Below are positions 35,111 to 45,130 of a DNA stretch of 64,000 nt, piece after piece. The stretch is from NCBI GenBank assembly GCA_964580055.1, contig CAZOJI010000003.1, positions 62,001 to 126,000 on the forward strand. The letters run 5' to 3'. Below the pieces are notes generated by a model. The model saw nothing but the letters and a program-made list of their open reading frames with translations, did not search any database and had not been told where the DNA came from. Numbering within the stretch: position 1 is the stretch's first letter; each line of letters begins with the position of its first letter. This stretch comes from JBDGYW01 sp964580055 (lineage in GTDB: Bacteria > Gemmatimonadota > Gemmatimonadetes > Gemmatimonadales > GWC2-71-9). The position numbers and the translations under genes are program-made.

Positions 35111-35478
35111 TTGGGCCTCTTCGCGCCGTATTTCGAGCGGCTTCTACGACGGTCCGCAACACCAGCGGCGTCGAGCGTGCCTCGTACGATGTGGTAACGC
35201 ACGCCAGGAAGGTCCTTCACGCGACCGCCCCTGATGAGAACGATGCTGTGTTCCTGCAAATTGTGTCCTTCTCCGGGAATGTAGCTCGTGACTTCGAATC
35301 CGTTCGTCAGGCGCACGCGTGCGACCTTCCGCAACGCAGAATTGGGTTTCTTGGGAGTCGTAGTATACACGCGCGTGCATACACCGCGCTTCTGAGGATT
35401 CCCCTTCAACGCCGGCGCCTTGTCGGCCTTCCGCATCTCTTTGCGCCCGTATCGGACTAGCTGGTTGATCGTTGGCAT
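35107..35478 (-). CDS. rpsL: 30S ribosomal protein S12
   Basis: A 123-residue decoding-centre protein. MPTINQLVRYGRKE, TTTPKKPNSALRKVARVRL and PGVRYHIVRGTLDAAGV are present. The lysines in PKKPNS and KDLPGVRYH are the wild-type residues at the classical streptomycin-resistance sites. First gene of the str set, with a strong promoter candidate upstream. Confidence 0.97.
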   Translation of the reverse strand: MPTINQLVRYGRKEMRKADKAPALKGNPQKRGVCTRVYTTTPKKPNSALRKVARVRLTNGFEVTSYIPGEGHNLQEHSIVLIRGGRVKDLPGVRYHIVRGTLDAAGVADRRRSRSKYGAKRPK

Positions 35479-35547
35479 TCTCTATCCGGATCCGTAGTTC
35501 ATTCCCGTCCGATCCCAACAGCATAAATGGATTGTTGAGAGCCTATA

Positions 35548-35576
35548 AAATTAGGTCCGGCAATACTGAGGGTCAA
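35548..35576 (-). promoter_or_regulatory. Promoter candidate for the str operon (rpsL)
   Basis: Minus strand TTGACC (5 of 6), 17-nt spacer, TAATTT, in the 217-nt gap between rpoC and rpsL. Predicted leader is about 60 nt. A further promoter inside the otherwise continuous 29-kb block fits the need for independent ribosomal-protein supply. Confidence 0.5.
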
Positions 35577-35695
35577 GTACGAGGTTGACCGAACCGCCAC
35601 ATTCACCCGTTGAGATTTCAGCAATGGTTCCGTGATCGACGCCGCGTGTGGGCATCTCTGTGCCTCCCAGCGACGCCTATCACAGATCAGATCGA

Positions 35696-38600
35696 TCATA
35701 TGTCAGCCTCTGTCTCCACAGGTGGGGGTGGGGATGCAGAAATGAATGGACTCCTCACTGCCCCGAATTCATCCTCCGGCTCAGGCGGTGGTGGTGGTGG
35801 CTCGAACCCCTCCGGCGGCTCGATCTCGATCTCAGAGTACCTGTAGATACCGGTTCCGGCGGGAATCAGGTGGCCGATGATGATATTCTCCTTCAAACCG
35901 AGCAGGTCGTCCCTCGCGCCACGAATCGAAGCGTCAGTAAGCACTCGTGTTGTTTCCTGGAACGATGCCGCTGACACGAACGACTGCGTGGTGAGCGATG
36001 CCTTCGTGATGCCCAGAAGTAATGGCTCGTTCGTCGCCGGCTGTCCCCCGCGCTTGATGACACGCCCGTTCTTCTCTCGGAAGGTGATTCTGTCGACGCT
36101 CTCACCCTCGAGGAGCAGGGTGTCGCCTGGGTCCATCACTCGCACCTTCTGAAGCATCTGCCTCACGATCACGCCGATGTGTTTGTCGTTGATCTTGACG
36201 CCCTGAAGTCGATAGACCTCCTGGACCTCATTCAGCAGATACTCCTGCACTGCCCTCGGACCCTTGATGCGAAGTATGTCGTGGGGATTGACCGGTCCCT
36301 CGGTGAGCCTGTCACCAGCCCAGACGCGGTCGCCCTCGTGGACACGGAGGTGCTTCCCGGCAGCCACATCATAAACTTGCTGCTCACCCGAGTCCGGGGC
36401 AACTATGATCTCGCGCTTACCGCGCTTTATGTCGCCGAAACTCACAACTCCGTCGATCTCTGATATCGTGGCCGGATCTTTCGGACGTCTGGCCTCGAAC
36501 AGCTCAGCGACCCGGGGCAAACCACCCGTGATATCTCTCGTCTTGTAAGCTTCGCGCGAGATCTTCGCCAGCGTATTACCTGCCACCACCTCAGCTCCGT
36601 CATCAATCGTCAATTGTGCGCCTTCTGGGATGACGTAGTCGCGCACCTTCAGTTCCTTACCATTCTTGGTCTGCACGATTTCGATGTGCGGATGTAGCTT
36701 CTTCTCACGATCTTCCGTAACGACTCGCTGCCGGCGCCCGGTTATCTCGTCCAACTCCTCTCGTATGGTTTCATCCTGTACGATGTCGACGAAGCGGACT
36801 TTGCCTTCAACGTCCGTTATGATTGGGTTCGCGTAGGGATCCCAGGTGAACAGCAAGATCTCTCCCGTGTCTCCCGGCGAGGTTGCCTTCGGCCGCTTCA
36901 CTTCCTGTCCATCAACTACCGAGAGCGTTGCGCCAAGCGGGACCTGAAAACGCGATCTCACATGGCCTTCAGCATCCTTGATCTCTAATTCTCCATCATA
37001 GCCAGTGACGACGACCTGACCGTCCTCAGTCTCAACGTACTTCAGGCGATCGCTGAAGCTCACCGTGCCCTCTATCTTTGTCCTACGGGACGTCTGCTCA
37101 GCGATTCGTGCGGAGGTTCCACCAATATGGAACGTTCGCAAAGTCAGCTGAGTGCCAGGTTCGCCAATTGACTGAGCTGCTAGGATTCCAACCGCTTCTC
37201 CAAGGTCGACCAAGTCCATCGTGGCTAGGTTGCGGCCGTAGCACATCCTGCAGAGCCCACGCCGGGCTTCGCAGGTGAGAACCGACCTAATAGCCACAGT
37301 CTCGATTCCGGCATCGTCAATCCGTGCTGCGCCATTCTCGTCGATCAGCTGACCAGCGGGAACCAGAAGCTTGGGGTCACCATGGTCATCCAACTCATGC
37401 GGATCGAAAATGTCTTCAGCGGCGACATTACCCACGATGCGCTCACCGAGAGGTTCTATTATGTCCTCACCTTCTTTGAGTGCGGTTACTTCCAATCCCA
37501 GGATCGTGCCGCAATCCTCTTCGGAGATCGTCACATCCTGCGCCACGTCCACCAGCCGGCGGGTCAGGTAACCTGCGTCCGCTGTTTTCAGAGCCGTGTC
37601 CGCCAGACCTTTTCGCGCACCATGCGTGGAGATGAAGTACTCGAGCACCGTCAGACCTTCACGGAAGTTGGATTTGATCGGGCTCTCAATCACCTCGCCC
37701 ACCCCACCGGTGAGCTTCTTCTGGGGTTTCGCCATTAAACCACGCATTCCAGCCAGCTGCCGGATTTGGTCCCGGCTCCCGCGACTCCCCGAGTCGAACA
37801 TCATGTACACCGGGTTGAGCCCCCTCTGTGATTCCGAGAGATTACCGACCATCGCCGCGGCGATATCGTTGTTGGCGTGCGTCCAAGCGTCGATCACTTT
37901 GTTGTACCGCTCCCCAAAGGTAATCTGCCCGGTTGAGTATGCTTTCTGATAGCGCGTGACACGAGTCGCGGCTTCTTCGATGATCTCAGACTTCTCGGTC
38001 GGTATCTGGAGATCGGTGACGCCGATGGAAACGCCTCCCACCGTTGCGCTTCTGAAGCCGAATTCCTTGAGAGCATCCAAGAACTTTACAGTTGCTGACA
38101 AACCCGCCATTCCATACGACTCGAAGACAATCGTTGAAATGGTCCGCTTGCGCATCAACGCATTCTGGAAGCCCATCCTCTCAATGACAGCTCTTGGCAG
38201 GATGCTGTTGAAGAGCACGCGCCCTGCGGTAGTGTGCAGCCATTCTCCGGTCCTGGCTTCCTCCGATTCATCTTCGTCGTACCAATCGGATGGCTCGAAC
38301 CAGAAACGGATGGGGGCGTGGTAATGCAACCTGCCCAGAGCAACTGCCGTCTCCACCTCGGCTACCGTGCTGTAGCATGGCGCTGTCTTCACCAACTCCT
38401 CGTGATCTGGTAGGGTCTTCGTCAGGAAGTAACACCCCAGAACCATGTCTTGACTGGGCTCGGCCACCGGACGTCCATCAGACGGTTTCAGCACGTTATT
38501 GCTGGATATCATGAGGACGCGGGCTTCGAGCTGCGACTCACATGAGAGAGGAACGTGAACGGCCATCTGGTCACCATCGAAGTCCGCATTGAACGCCGCA

Positions 38601-40039
38601 CAGACCAAGGGGTGAATCCTTATTGCCTTTCCTTCGACCAAAACAGGCTCAAATCCCTGGATACCCAGTCTGTGCAACGTAGGTGCTCTGTTGAGAAGCA
38701 CAGGATGGTCCTGGATGATCTCCTCCAAGATCTCATAGACCTCAGGACTCTCTCGCTCAACGATCTTCTTGGCGCGCTTGACCGTCTCGGCGATGCCGGT
38801 CTCGACCAGTTTATGGATGATGAATGGCTTGAATAACTCCACTGCCATGGTCTTCGGGAGCCCGCATTGATGCAGCTTCAACTCGGGACCGACCACGATT
38901 ACCGAACGACCCGAGTAATCGACCCGCTTACCCAGGAGGTTCTGCCGGAACCGACCCTGTTTACCCTTGAGCATATCGGACAGGGACTTGAGCGGTCGTT
39001 TGCCGCGGCCGCGGATCGCCTTCGACCGCCGGCCGTTGTCGAACAGCGCATCAACCGCTTCCTGCAACATGCGCTTCTCGTTTCGAAGGATCACCTCGGG
39101 AGCGCGATGTTGAATCAGCTTCTGCAGCCTGTTGTTGCGATTTATCACGCGTCTGTAGAGATCGTTGAGATCGCTAGTGGCAAACCGGCCACCGTCCAGT
39201 GGAACCAGGGGACGCAAGTCAGGCGGTATGACCGGAATCACATTCAATATCATCCATGCAGGATCGTTGCGCTCTTCAGCAGTCTCACCGGAGTTCCTGA
39301 ACGCGTCGATTATCTTGAGCCGCTTGAGCATCTGCTTCTTGCGGTGCTGGCTCGTCTCGGTCAAAACTCCCGAGCGAAGCTCCTCCGCGACCTTGTCGAT
39401 ATCGAGGCCCGTGAGGAGCTCGCGAACCGCCGTCGCACCAATGTCAGCACGAAAGACGCTATCCCCCTCTGCCTTTGCCTTCTCTCGCAGCGTCAGGTAC
39501 ACGTCCTCATCGAGCAACTCTTTGAACTGGACATCCTGCTCACCCGGATCGAGCACGATGTAGTTCGTATAGTAGATGACCTTTTCTATATCGCGCAGCG
39601 TCAGATCGATGAGATTGCCCATCGGACTTGGCAGTGTCTTGAAGAACCAAATGTGTGCCACGGGTACGGCCAGCTCTATGTGACCCATACGTTCGCGCCG
39701 GACCTTGGAAAGCGTAACTTCGACGCCGCATCGATCACACACGACACCGCGATACCGAATCCTCTTGTATTTCCCGCAGTGACATTCCCAGTCCTTGACC
39801 GGACCGAAGATCCGCTCGCAGAACAGACCATCCTTCTCTGGTTTGAACGACCGATAATTGATCGTCTCCGGCTTAGTCACCTCGCCCCAAGACCACCAGT
39901 TCCGCTGGCCCTGCATTACCAACCTGTCGCGCTCCTTGGGATCCTGGGGACCACGTATTTCTTCAGGACTGGCGATGCGGATATGGATGTGGTCGAAGCC
40001 CGATCCTCTCTGATCCCGTACGGTGCGAAAATCGATCAT
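35696..40039 (-). CDS. rpoC: RNA polymerase subunit beta'
   Basis: A 1447-residue subunit holding the catalytic magnesium. The active site NADFDGDQMAVHVPL is intact, as are the N-terminal zinc site (CHCGKYKRIRYRGVVCDRCG), the second zinc site (CEARRGLCRMCYGRNL) and the switch/bridge-helix region (SDSGSRGSRDQIRQLAGMRG-like). The last 40 residues are a Pro/Glu-rich tail (EGFEPPPPPPEPEDE) after the normal GTGIYRYSEIEIEP end. It follows rpoB by 9 nt. Confidence 0.98.
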   Translation of the reverse strand: MIDFRTVRDQRGSGFDHIHIRIASPEEIRGPQDPKERDRLVMQGQRNWWSWGEVTKPETINYRSFKPEKDGLFCERIFGPVKDWECHCGKYKRIRYRGVVCDRCGVEVTLSKVRRERMGHIELAVPVAHIWFFKTLPSPMGNLIDLTLRDIEKVIYYTNYIVLDPGEQDVQFKELLDEDVYLTLREKAKAEGDSVFRADIGATAVRELLTGLDIDKVAEELRSGVLTETSQHRKKQMLKRLKIIDAFRNSGETAEERNDPAWMILNVIPVIPPDLRPLVPLDGGRFATSDLNDLYRRVINRNNRLQKLIQHRAPEVILRNEKRMLQEAVDALFDNGRRSKAIRGRGKRPLKSLSDMLKGKQGRFRQNLLGKRVDYSGRSVIVVGPELKLHQCGLPKTMAVELFKPFIIHKLVETGIAETVKRAKKIVERESPEVYEILEEIIQDHPVLLNRAPTLHRLGIQGFEPVLVEGKAIRIHPLVCAAFNADFDGDQMAVHVPLSCESQLEARVLMISSNNVLKPSDGRPVAEPSQDMVLGCYFLTKTLPDHEELVKTAPCYSTVAEVETAVALGRLHYHAPIRFWFEPSDWYDEDESEEARTGEWLHTTAGRVLFNSILPRAVIERMGFQNALMRKRTISTIVFESYGMAGLSATVKFLDALKEFGFRSATVGGVSIGVTDLQIPTEKSEIIEEAATRVTRYQKAYSTGQITFGERYNKVIDAWTHANNDIAAAMVGNLSESQRGLNPVYMMFDSGSRGSRDQIRQLAGMRGLMAKPQKKLTGGVGEVIESPIKSNFREGLTVLEYFISTHGARKGLADTALKTADAGYLTRRLVDVAQDVTISEEDCGTILGLEVTALKEGEDIIEPLGERIVGNVAAEDIFDPHELDDHGDPKLLVPAGQLIDENGAARIDDAGIETVAIRSVLTCEARRGLCRMCYGRNLATMDLVDLGEAVGILAAQSIGEPGTQLTLRTFHIGGTSARIAEQTSRRTKIEGTVSFSDRLKYVETEDGQVVVTGYDGELEIKDAEGHVRSRFQVPLGATLSVVDGQEVKRPKATSPGDTGEILLFTWDPYANPIITDVEGKVRFVDIVQDETIREELDEITGRRQRVVTEDREKKLHPHIEIVQTKNGKELKVRDYVIPEGAQLTIDDGAEVVAGNTLAKISREAYKTRDITGGLPRVAELFEARRPKDPATISEIDGVVSFGDIKRGKREIIVAPDSGEQQVYDVAAGKHLRVHEGDRVWAGDRLTEGPVNPHDILRIKGPRAVQEYLLNEVQEVYRLQGVKINDKHIGVIVRQMLQKVRVMDPGDTLLLEGESVDRITFREKNGRVIKRGGQPATNEPLLLGITKASLTTQSFVSAASFQETTRVLTDASIRGARDDLLGLKENIIIGHLIPAGTGIYRYSEIEIEPPEGFEPPPPPPEPEDEFGAVRSPFISASPPPPVETEADI

Positions 40040-40048
40040 CAGTGCTCC

Positions 40049-43000
40049 CTATTCCTCACCGTTGTCGGTGACGCCAAGAGTTACTTTCAACCCCAGCGCT
40101 TGGAGTTCTTTGACCAAAACGTTGAATGACTCTGGTATTCCTGGTTCTGGTAGATTCTGGCCCTTCACTATTGCTTCATACACTCGGCTACGCCCATTGA
40201 CGTCGTCGGATTTTACGGTAAGCATTTCTTGAAGAGTGTGTGCCGCTCCGTAGGTCTCGAGCGCCCAAACTTCCATCTCTCCGAAACGCTGCCCGCCAAA
40301 CTGCGCCTTTCCGGCGAGGGGTTGCTGCGTTACCAGACTATAGGGCCCAATCGAGCGCGCGTGGATCTTGTCGTCCACGAGGTGGGACAGCTTCAGCATG
40401 TATATGGACCCGACCGTTACGTCTGAGGAAAACCAGTCTCCCGTCCGTCCATCACGCAGCCGGCATTTGCCTCCCGGCCTCAGGTTTGCCTGGCGCTCGA
40501 ACTCGCGGAGCGCATTCTCCACGTCAGCCTCGCTCTTCTGACCCAGCAAGCTGGCAAGAGCTGGACAGCCAGCTTGCTCGAGGATTACCCGATCACTCTT
40601 GTCCAGTTGCGCACCCGCGTCTTTTGCAGCGTCTTTGAAGATCTTGGCCTCGACACCAGATCCCTCTTCATCCTGAGCTTCCAACCGAGCTTCATGATAC
40701 TCCCTCTGCAGCTCGAATTCGCCACGGTGTCTATCGGCGAGTTCTTTCGCGGCTGAAGCCAGGTAATCACGAATTCCGTGATACACATCTCGGCTCTGCT
40801 GAGACACGCCGCGACCACTCAGACGGCTCAACCGTACCTCGTCCAAACTGGAACGTGGGCTATCGGGTGGCGTCAGCTTGGCAATATCGGACAAGACCGT
40901 CCTGATATCGTCGCACGACAGTTCCGGCGCAGGAGCCTTCAGTCGCAGCGCTTTGCCAGCCCATTTCAGATTTGCCAGGCTCAGAACCAGACCGACTTCT
41001 TCCTCCAGCGCCCCTTGGAACACCGGTGTTTCAGCCTTGAAGCCTAGGATGTTTGCGGCCCAACCCAGATGGGTCTCCAAGATCTGACCCACGTTCATGC
41101 GACTCGGCACCCCGAGAGGATTGAGAACCAGGTCCACCGGCGTTCCGTCCGGCAGGAACGGCATGTCCTCTTCAGGGACTACCCTGGCAATGATTCCCTT
41201 GTTTCCGTGCCTTCCAGCCATCTTATCGCCTACGGAGATCTTCCGTTTCTCGGCTAGATACACCTTCACCAGCTGAATCACGCCAGGTGGCAATTCGTCG
41301 GGCTGAAGGATCTTGTCAATCTGATCCTCCGATTTCTCCTCGATTCTCGCGCGTTCCGCATTTGCAGCGTCAACGGCGGCGCGGATACGCTCATTGGTCT
41401 TCGGATCCATGACACGAAGTGTCTTGAGATCGACATCGGCGAAGTCCACGTCTTCGAGAATGGCCTTGGTGAGTTTGGTCCCTCCCCGAAAGTATTCCTC
41501 TATGGTGCCGGATTTCAGCATCACAGCAACTTCCTCACCCGAAAGGAGGTCCCGCAACTCATCGCACAAAGCTGAACTGACGCGCGCTTTCTCTTCGTTT
41601 TCGAGTTGACGCACCTCTCCAATTCTCTCGCCGCGATCCTTTTCCACCACTTGGTCTTCTATACGTGAGAATATCTTCACGTCTATCACGACACCTTCTG
41701 TGCCGGGAGAGACCTTGAGGGAGGAATCTTTCACATCTTTGGCCTTCTCTCCAAAAATCGCTGTGAGCAGCTTCTCTTCCGGGGAAAGCTCAGTCTCACC
41801 CTTCGGAGTGATCTTCCCAACCAGAATGTCTCCCGATTTGACGTGCGCACCGATTCGGACGATGCCGCGCTCGTCGAGATCGACCAAGGCCTCCTCCGAA
41901 ACGTTGGGGATCTCACGGGTAATCTCCTCTTGACCGCGCTTGGTGTCGCGAACATGGAGCTCCAGCTCCTGGATGTGGATAGAGCTGAAGGCGTCATCCT
42001 TGACCAGACGCTCCGAGATTACTATCGCGTCCTCGAAGTTGTATCCGTACCATGGCATGAACGCCACCAGAACATTGGCACCGAGGGCGAGCTCGCCACG
42101 GTCGGTTGCGTGTCCATCGGCGACGATCTCCCCTGCTCCGATCTGCTGGCCGACGTCGACTAGAGGACGCTGATTGATGGCAGTGTCCTGGTTGGTACGC
42201 CAGAATTTCTTCAAGCGAAATCGGTCATGTTGCATGAGCCGGGCGAGCGGCTCCCCTTTCGCATTTCTACCGATACGCCCGGTGTCGACGATGACCTCAT
42301 CAGCCGTGACTTTTCGAACTACCCCTGCCCGCGGAGCGATCTCCACAGCCCCGGAATCACGCGCTGCTTTCTCTTCCAGCCCCGTTCCCACGAGAGGAGC
42401 TTGGGGAAACAGCAACGGTACAGCCTGCCGTTGCATGTTGCTTCCCATCAGGGCGCGGTTGGCGTCGTCGTGTTCCAAGAACGGAATTAAGGCAGCTGCG
42501 ATCGAGACCAACTGCTCAGGTGCCACGTCCATGTATTCGATTCTCTGCGGAGGCAGCAGCGGGTAGTCATCTCGCTTGCGGCACAGAGCAACATCGCGGA
42601 TGAAGCCTCCCTTTTCGTCCAGCGGAGCGTTCGCCTGTGCAACCGCGTATTCTTCCTCCTCTGATGCTGAGAGCCACCGAAGCTTCTCGGTAACGACCCC
42701 ATCTTCGACTGAACGATACGGTGTCTCGATGAAGCCCAACTCATTGACGCGCGCAAAAGTCGACAAACTGGTGATGAGACCGATGTTCGGGCCTTCCGGC
42801 GTCTCGATCGGGCACATCCTGCCGTACTGCGAGTAGTGAACGTCTCGCACCTCGAAACCCGCCCGTTCCCTGGTCAATCCGCCCGGACCCAGAGCGCTCA
42901 AACGGCGTTTGTGCGTCAACTCAGCTAACGGGTTGGTCTGATCCATGAACTGCGAAAGCTGAGAACTCCCGAAAAACGCCTGGATCACTGCACTGACGGT

Positions 43001-44542
43001 GCGGGCATTCACTAGGTCGTCGAGTGTGATCTTCTCCGGATCATTGTTTATGCTCATCCGTTCTTTTATCAGCCTGGCCATTCGAGAGAGCCCGACTGAG
43101 AACTGGTTCGCGATCAACTCTCCAACGGTGCGCACCCGTCTGTTCCCAAGGTGGTCTATGTCGTCGGTGTAGCCGCGATTCTCGGAAAGATCGAGCAGAT
43201 ACCGAATGATCGCGACGAAGTCCTCTCTCGTGAGAACCGAGTGATCGGGAGGAATCTTCACCTTCAACCGCTGATTGATCTTGTGGCGCCCGACTCTGCC
43301 CAGGTCGTAACGCTTGGGGTTGAAGAAGAGTCTCTCCAGCGCAGCCCTCGCCGTTTCCAGGTTCGGGGCCTCTCCAGGGCGTAGCAGAGAGTAGATTTGT
43401 TCGAGAGCCTCGGCCTCGGAGGATGTGGGATCCTTCGCGAGCGTGTGTTTGATGATCTGCGACTCACCTCGCATCGTGGTGATCAGAACGTCGACCTTTA
43501 CGACACCCGCCTTGAGGAGTTTCTTCCTCAGAGTCAGGGTCAACTCCTTGCCTGCTTCAGCGAGCACCTCTCCCGTCTCGACATCCGGGACATCGAAAGC
43601 GAGAATCTGTTGTTCAGGTTCTTCGCGTATCGTGGTGGGTGGCTCATCATCGCGCAGATCTAAAGGGGCATAGCGGGAAAAGACGGTGATCGAGTCGATT
43701 CCAGCCTCACGAAGCGCTTCCAAGGTCCCCTCTGTAAGCTCCTCGGTTTCCCGGATCAGCGGGTCGGAGTCTTCTCCGTCGGGGCAGGGAACGGTCTCGG
43801 CGGATATCGCCCCGAGAACCTCACGACGCAGCGTCCGGTCATCGTATTCTTCACTGACATCGATTTGTCTCGTAGCATAGAAGAGTTGCAGTATCTCCGC
43901 GTTTGTGCCGTACCCAATGGCTCTCAACAGTGCGGTCGCCGGGAACTTCTTCTTCTTATCGATGTGGACGTAAACCACGTTGTGGATGTCTACAGTGAAT
44001 TCCACCCAGGACCCGCGGAAAGGAATGATGCGAGCGTTGAAGAGACGCTGCCCGTTGGGATGGATGTTCTCCTCGAAAACGACGCCTGGCGACCGGTGTA
44101 GCTGCGATACAACCACGCGCTCGGCACCGTTGATCACGAATGTGCCTAGCGGAGTGAGAATCGGCAGTTCGCCGAGGTACACTTCCTTTTCCAGGATGTT
44201 CTTCGGGCGTGTCACTTCCCCTTCTACGGTCTCGTTCACGACCAGCCTCAGCGTTGCCTTCAACGACGCTGAGTAGGTCATGTCCCTCTCAATGCACTCA
44301 GGCACCGTGTACTTCGGTTCGCCGAGAGAAAACGCAACGAATTCGAGCGAGTAGTTCCCGTTCACATCAGTGATCGGGAAAACCTCCAGAAACACTCGTT
44401 CGAGCGCAATATCAGCTCGTTCCGCTTCTTCGTCACGGCGCAGCAATGCGGCGAACGAATTGGTCTGAATATCCAGCAAGCCCGGCATAGGCATTGCTGA
44501 GTCGAGCTTTCCAAAGGAGATGGCGGATAGCTTCTTTGTCAT
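40049..44542 (-). CDS. rpoB: RNA polymerase subunit beta, with a large C-terminal-half insertion
   Basis: A 1497-residue subunit. The rifampicin pocket is wild type (SSQLSQFMDQTNPLAELTHKRRLSALGPGG, split across the usual positions). The C terminus (LKLSHLVDDKIHARSIGPYSLV, KAQFGGQRFGEMEVWALE, ESFNVLVKELQALGL) is standard. Between PVFQGALEEE near residue 1173 and GKCRLRDGRTGDWF near residue 1358, where E. coli has a linker of about 20 residues, there are about 180 residues, mostly charged and helical. This makes an insertion of roughly 150-160 residues. Starts 183 nt after rplL. Confidence 0.98.
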   Translation of the reverse strand: MTKKLSAISFGKLDSAMPMPGLLDIQTNSFAALLRRDEEAERADIALERVFLEVFPITDVNGNYSLEFVAFSLGEPKYTVPECIERDMTYSASLKATLRLVVNETVEGEVTRPKNILEKEVYLGELPILTPLGTFVINGAERVVVSQLHRSPGVVFEENIHPNGQRLFNARIIPFRGSWVEFTVDIHNVVYVHIDKKKKFPATALLRAIGYGTNAEILQLFYATRQIDVSEEYDDRTLRREVLGAISAETVPCPDGEDSDPLIRETEELTEGTLEALREAGIDSITVFSRYAPLDLRDDEPPTTIREEPEQQILAFDVPDVETGEVLAEAGKELTLTLRKKLLKAGVVKVDVLITTMRGESQIIKHTLAKDPTSSEAEALEQIYSLLRPGEAPNLETARAALERLFFNPKRYDLGRVGRHKINQRLKVKIPPDHSVLTREDFVAIIRYLLDLSENRGYTDDIDHLGNRRVRTVGELIANQFSVGLSRMARLIKERMSINNDPEKITLDDLVNARTVSAVIQAFFGSSQLSQFMDQTNPLAELTHKRRLSALGPGGLTRERAGFEVRDVHYSQYGRMCPIETPEGPNIGLITSLSTFARVNELGFIETPYRSVEDGVVTEKLRWLSASEEEEYAVAQANAPLDEKGGFIRDVALCRKRDDYPLLPPQRIEYMDVAPEQLVSIAAALIPFLEHDDANRALMGSNMQRQAVPLLFPQAPLVGTGLEEKAARDSGAVEIAPRAGVVRKVTADEVIVDTGRIGRNAKGEPLARLMQHDRFRLKKFWRTNQDTAINQRPLVDVGQQIGAGEIVADGHATDRGELALGANVLVAFMPWYGYNFEDAIVISERLVKDDAFSSIHIQELELHVRDTKRGQEEITREIPNVSEEALVDLDERGIVRIGAHVKSGDILVGKITPKGETELSPEEKLLTAIFGEKAKDVKDSSLKVSPGTEGVVIDVKIFSRIEDQVVEKDRGERIGEVRQLENEEKARVSSALCDELRDLLSGEEVAVMLKSGTIEEYFRGGTKLTKAILEDVDFADVDLKTLRVMDPKTNERIRAAVDAANAERARIEEKSEDQIDKILQPDELPPGVIQLVKVYLAEKRKISVGDKMAGRHGNKGIIARVVPEEDMPFLPDGTPVDLVLNPLGVPSRMNVGQILETHLGWAANILGFKAETPVFQGALEEEVGLVLSLANLKWAGKALRLKAPAPELSCDDIRTVLSDIAKLTPPDSPRSSLDEVRLSRLSGRGVSQQSRDVYHGIRDYLASAAKELADRHRGEFELQREYHEARLEAQDEEGSGVEAKIFKDAAKDAGAQLDKSDRVILEQAGCPALASLLGQKSEADVENALREFERQANLRPGGKCRLRDGRTGDWFSSDVTVGSIYMLKLSHLVDDKIHARSIGPYSLVTQQPLAGKAQFGGQRFGEMEVWALETYGAAHTLQEMLTVKSDDVNGRSRVYEAIVKGQNLPEPGIPESFNVLVKELQALGLKVTLGVTDNGEE

Positions 44543-44583
44543 TTCAATTCCCCAGACACTACAGACGGCCCCGCCCAGCTACG

Positions 44584-44601
44584 CTCGGCCATCTGGCCGA
44601 G
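44584..44601 (-). promoter_or_regulatory. Hairpin in the rplL-rpoB leader
   Basis: CTCGGCC-AGAT-GGCCGAG on the minus strand: a perfect 7-bp stem with a 4-nt loop, about 40 nt before the rpoB start. No T run follows, so it is not a plain terminator. In other bacteria this gap holds an attenuator or an RNase III processing site, either of which it could be. Confidence 0.4.
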
Positions 44602-44725
44602 GGAGTCAGCAACGGGGCTCGCTGCACGAGCGGATTTTTTCGTGATCCGTAGATCCATACCGACTCAGTTGAAGGTGACCGATTGCTCGAAGTCCCCAGG
44701 TCCTCCGATGGGGACTGTTGCAGGT

Positions 44726-45118
44726 CTACTTCAACTCGACGGTAGCGCCCTGCTCCTCGAGCTTCTGTTTGATGCTCTCAGCCTCATCTTTGCCGATTTC
44801 TTCCTTGACATTGCTCGGAGCCGAATCCACCAACTCCTTCGCTTCCTTCAACCCGAGCGACGTTACTTCGCGGACGGCTTTGATTACCTGGATCTTCTTG
44901 GAACCGACATCTTTGAGGACTACGGTGAATTCGGTCTTCTCTTCGGCCTCTGCAGCGACCTCACCAGGAACCGCACCTGGAGCGGCCGCCACCGGAGCGG
45001 CCGCCACCGTCACATTAAACTTCTCTTTGAAAGCCTCAACCAGATCGGCCAGCTCCATAACTGACATGTTACCGATTGCGTCGAGGATTTCTTCCTTGTT
45101 CAGGGTCTTTGTTGCCAT
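44726..45118 (-). CDS. rplL: 50S ribosomal protein L7/L12
   Basis: A 130-residue stalk protein that recruits translation GTPases. An N-terminal dimerisation helix (MSVMELADLVEAFKEKFNV), an Ala/Pro-rich hinge (AAAPVAAAPGAVPGEVAAEAE) and the C-terminal domain (KTEFTVVLKDVGSKKIQVIKAVRE, LGLKEAKELVD) are all typical. It follows rplJ by 12 nt. Confidence 0.97.
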   Translation of the reverse strand: MATKTLNKEEILDAIGNMSVMELADLVEAFKEKFNVTVAAAPVAAAPGAVPGEVAAEAEEKTEFTVVLKDVGSKKIQVIKAVREVTSLGLKEAKELVDSAPSNVKEEIGKDEAESIKQKLEEQGATVELK

Positions 45119-45130
45119 CTCGTTTCTCTC

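Noticed and set aside
38867..40129. 420-codon plus-strand frame antisense to rpoC
   Set aside because: Lies wholly over the highly conserved rpoC start region; it is a shadow of codon bias with no family features.
44617..44640. Plus-strand hairpin GCTCG-CTGCA-CGAGC followed by T6
   Set aside because: Looks like an intrinsic terminator on the plus strand, but no plus-strand gene exists for it to terminate; the stem is only 5 bp.
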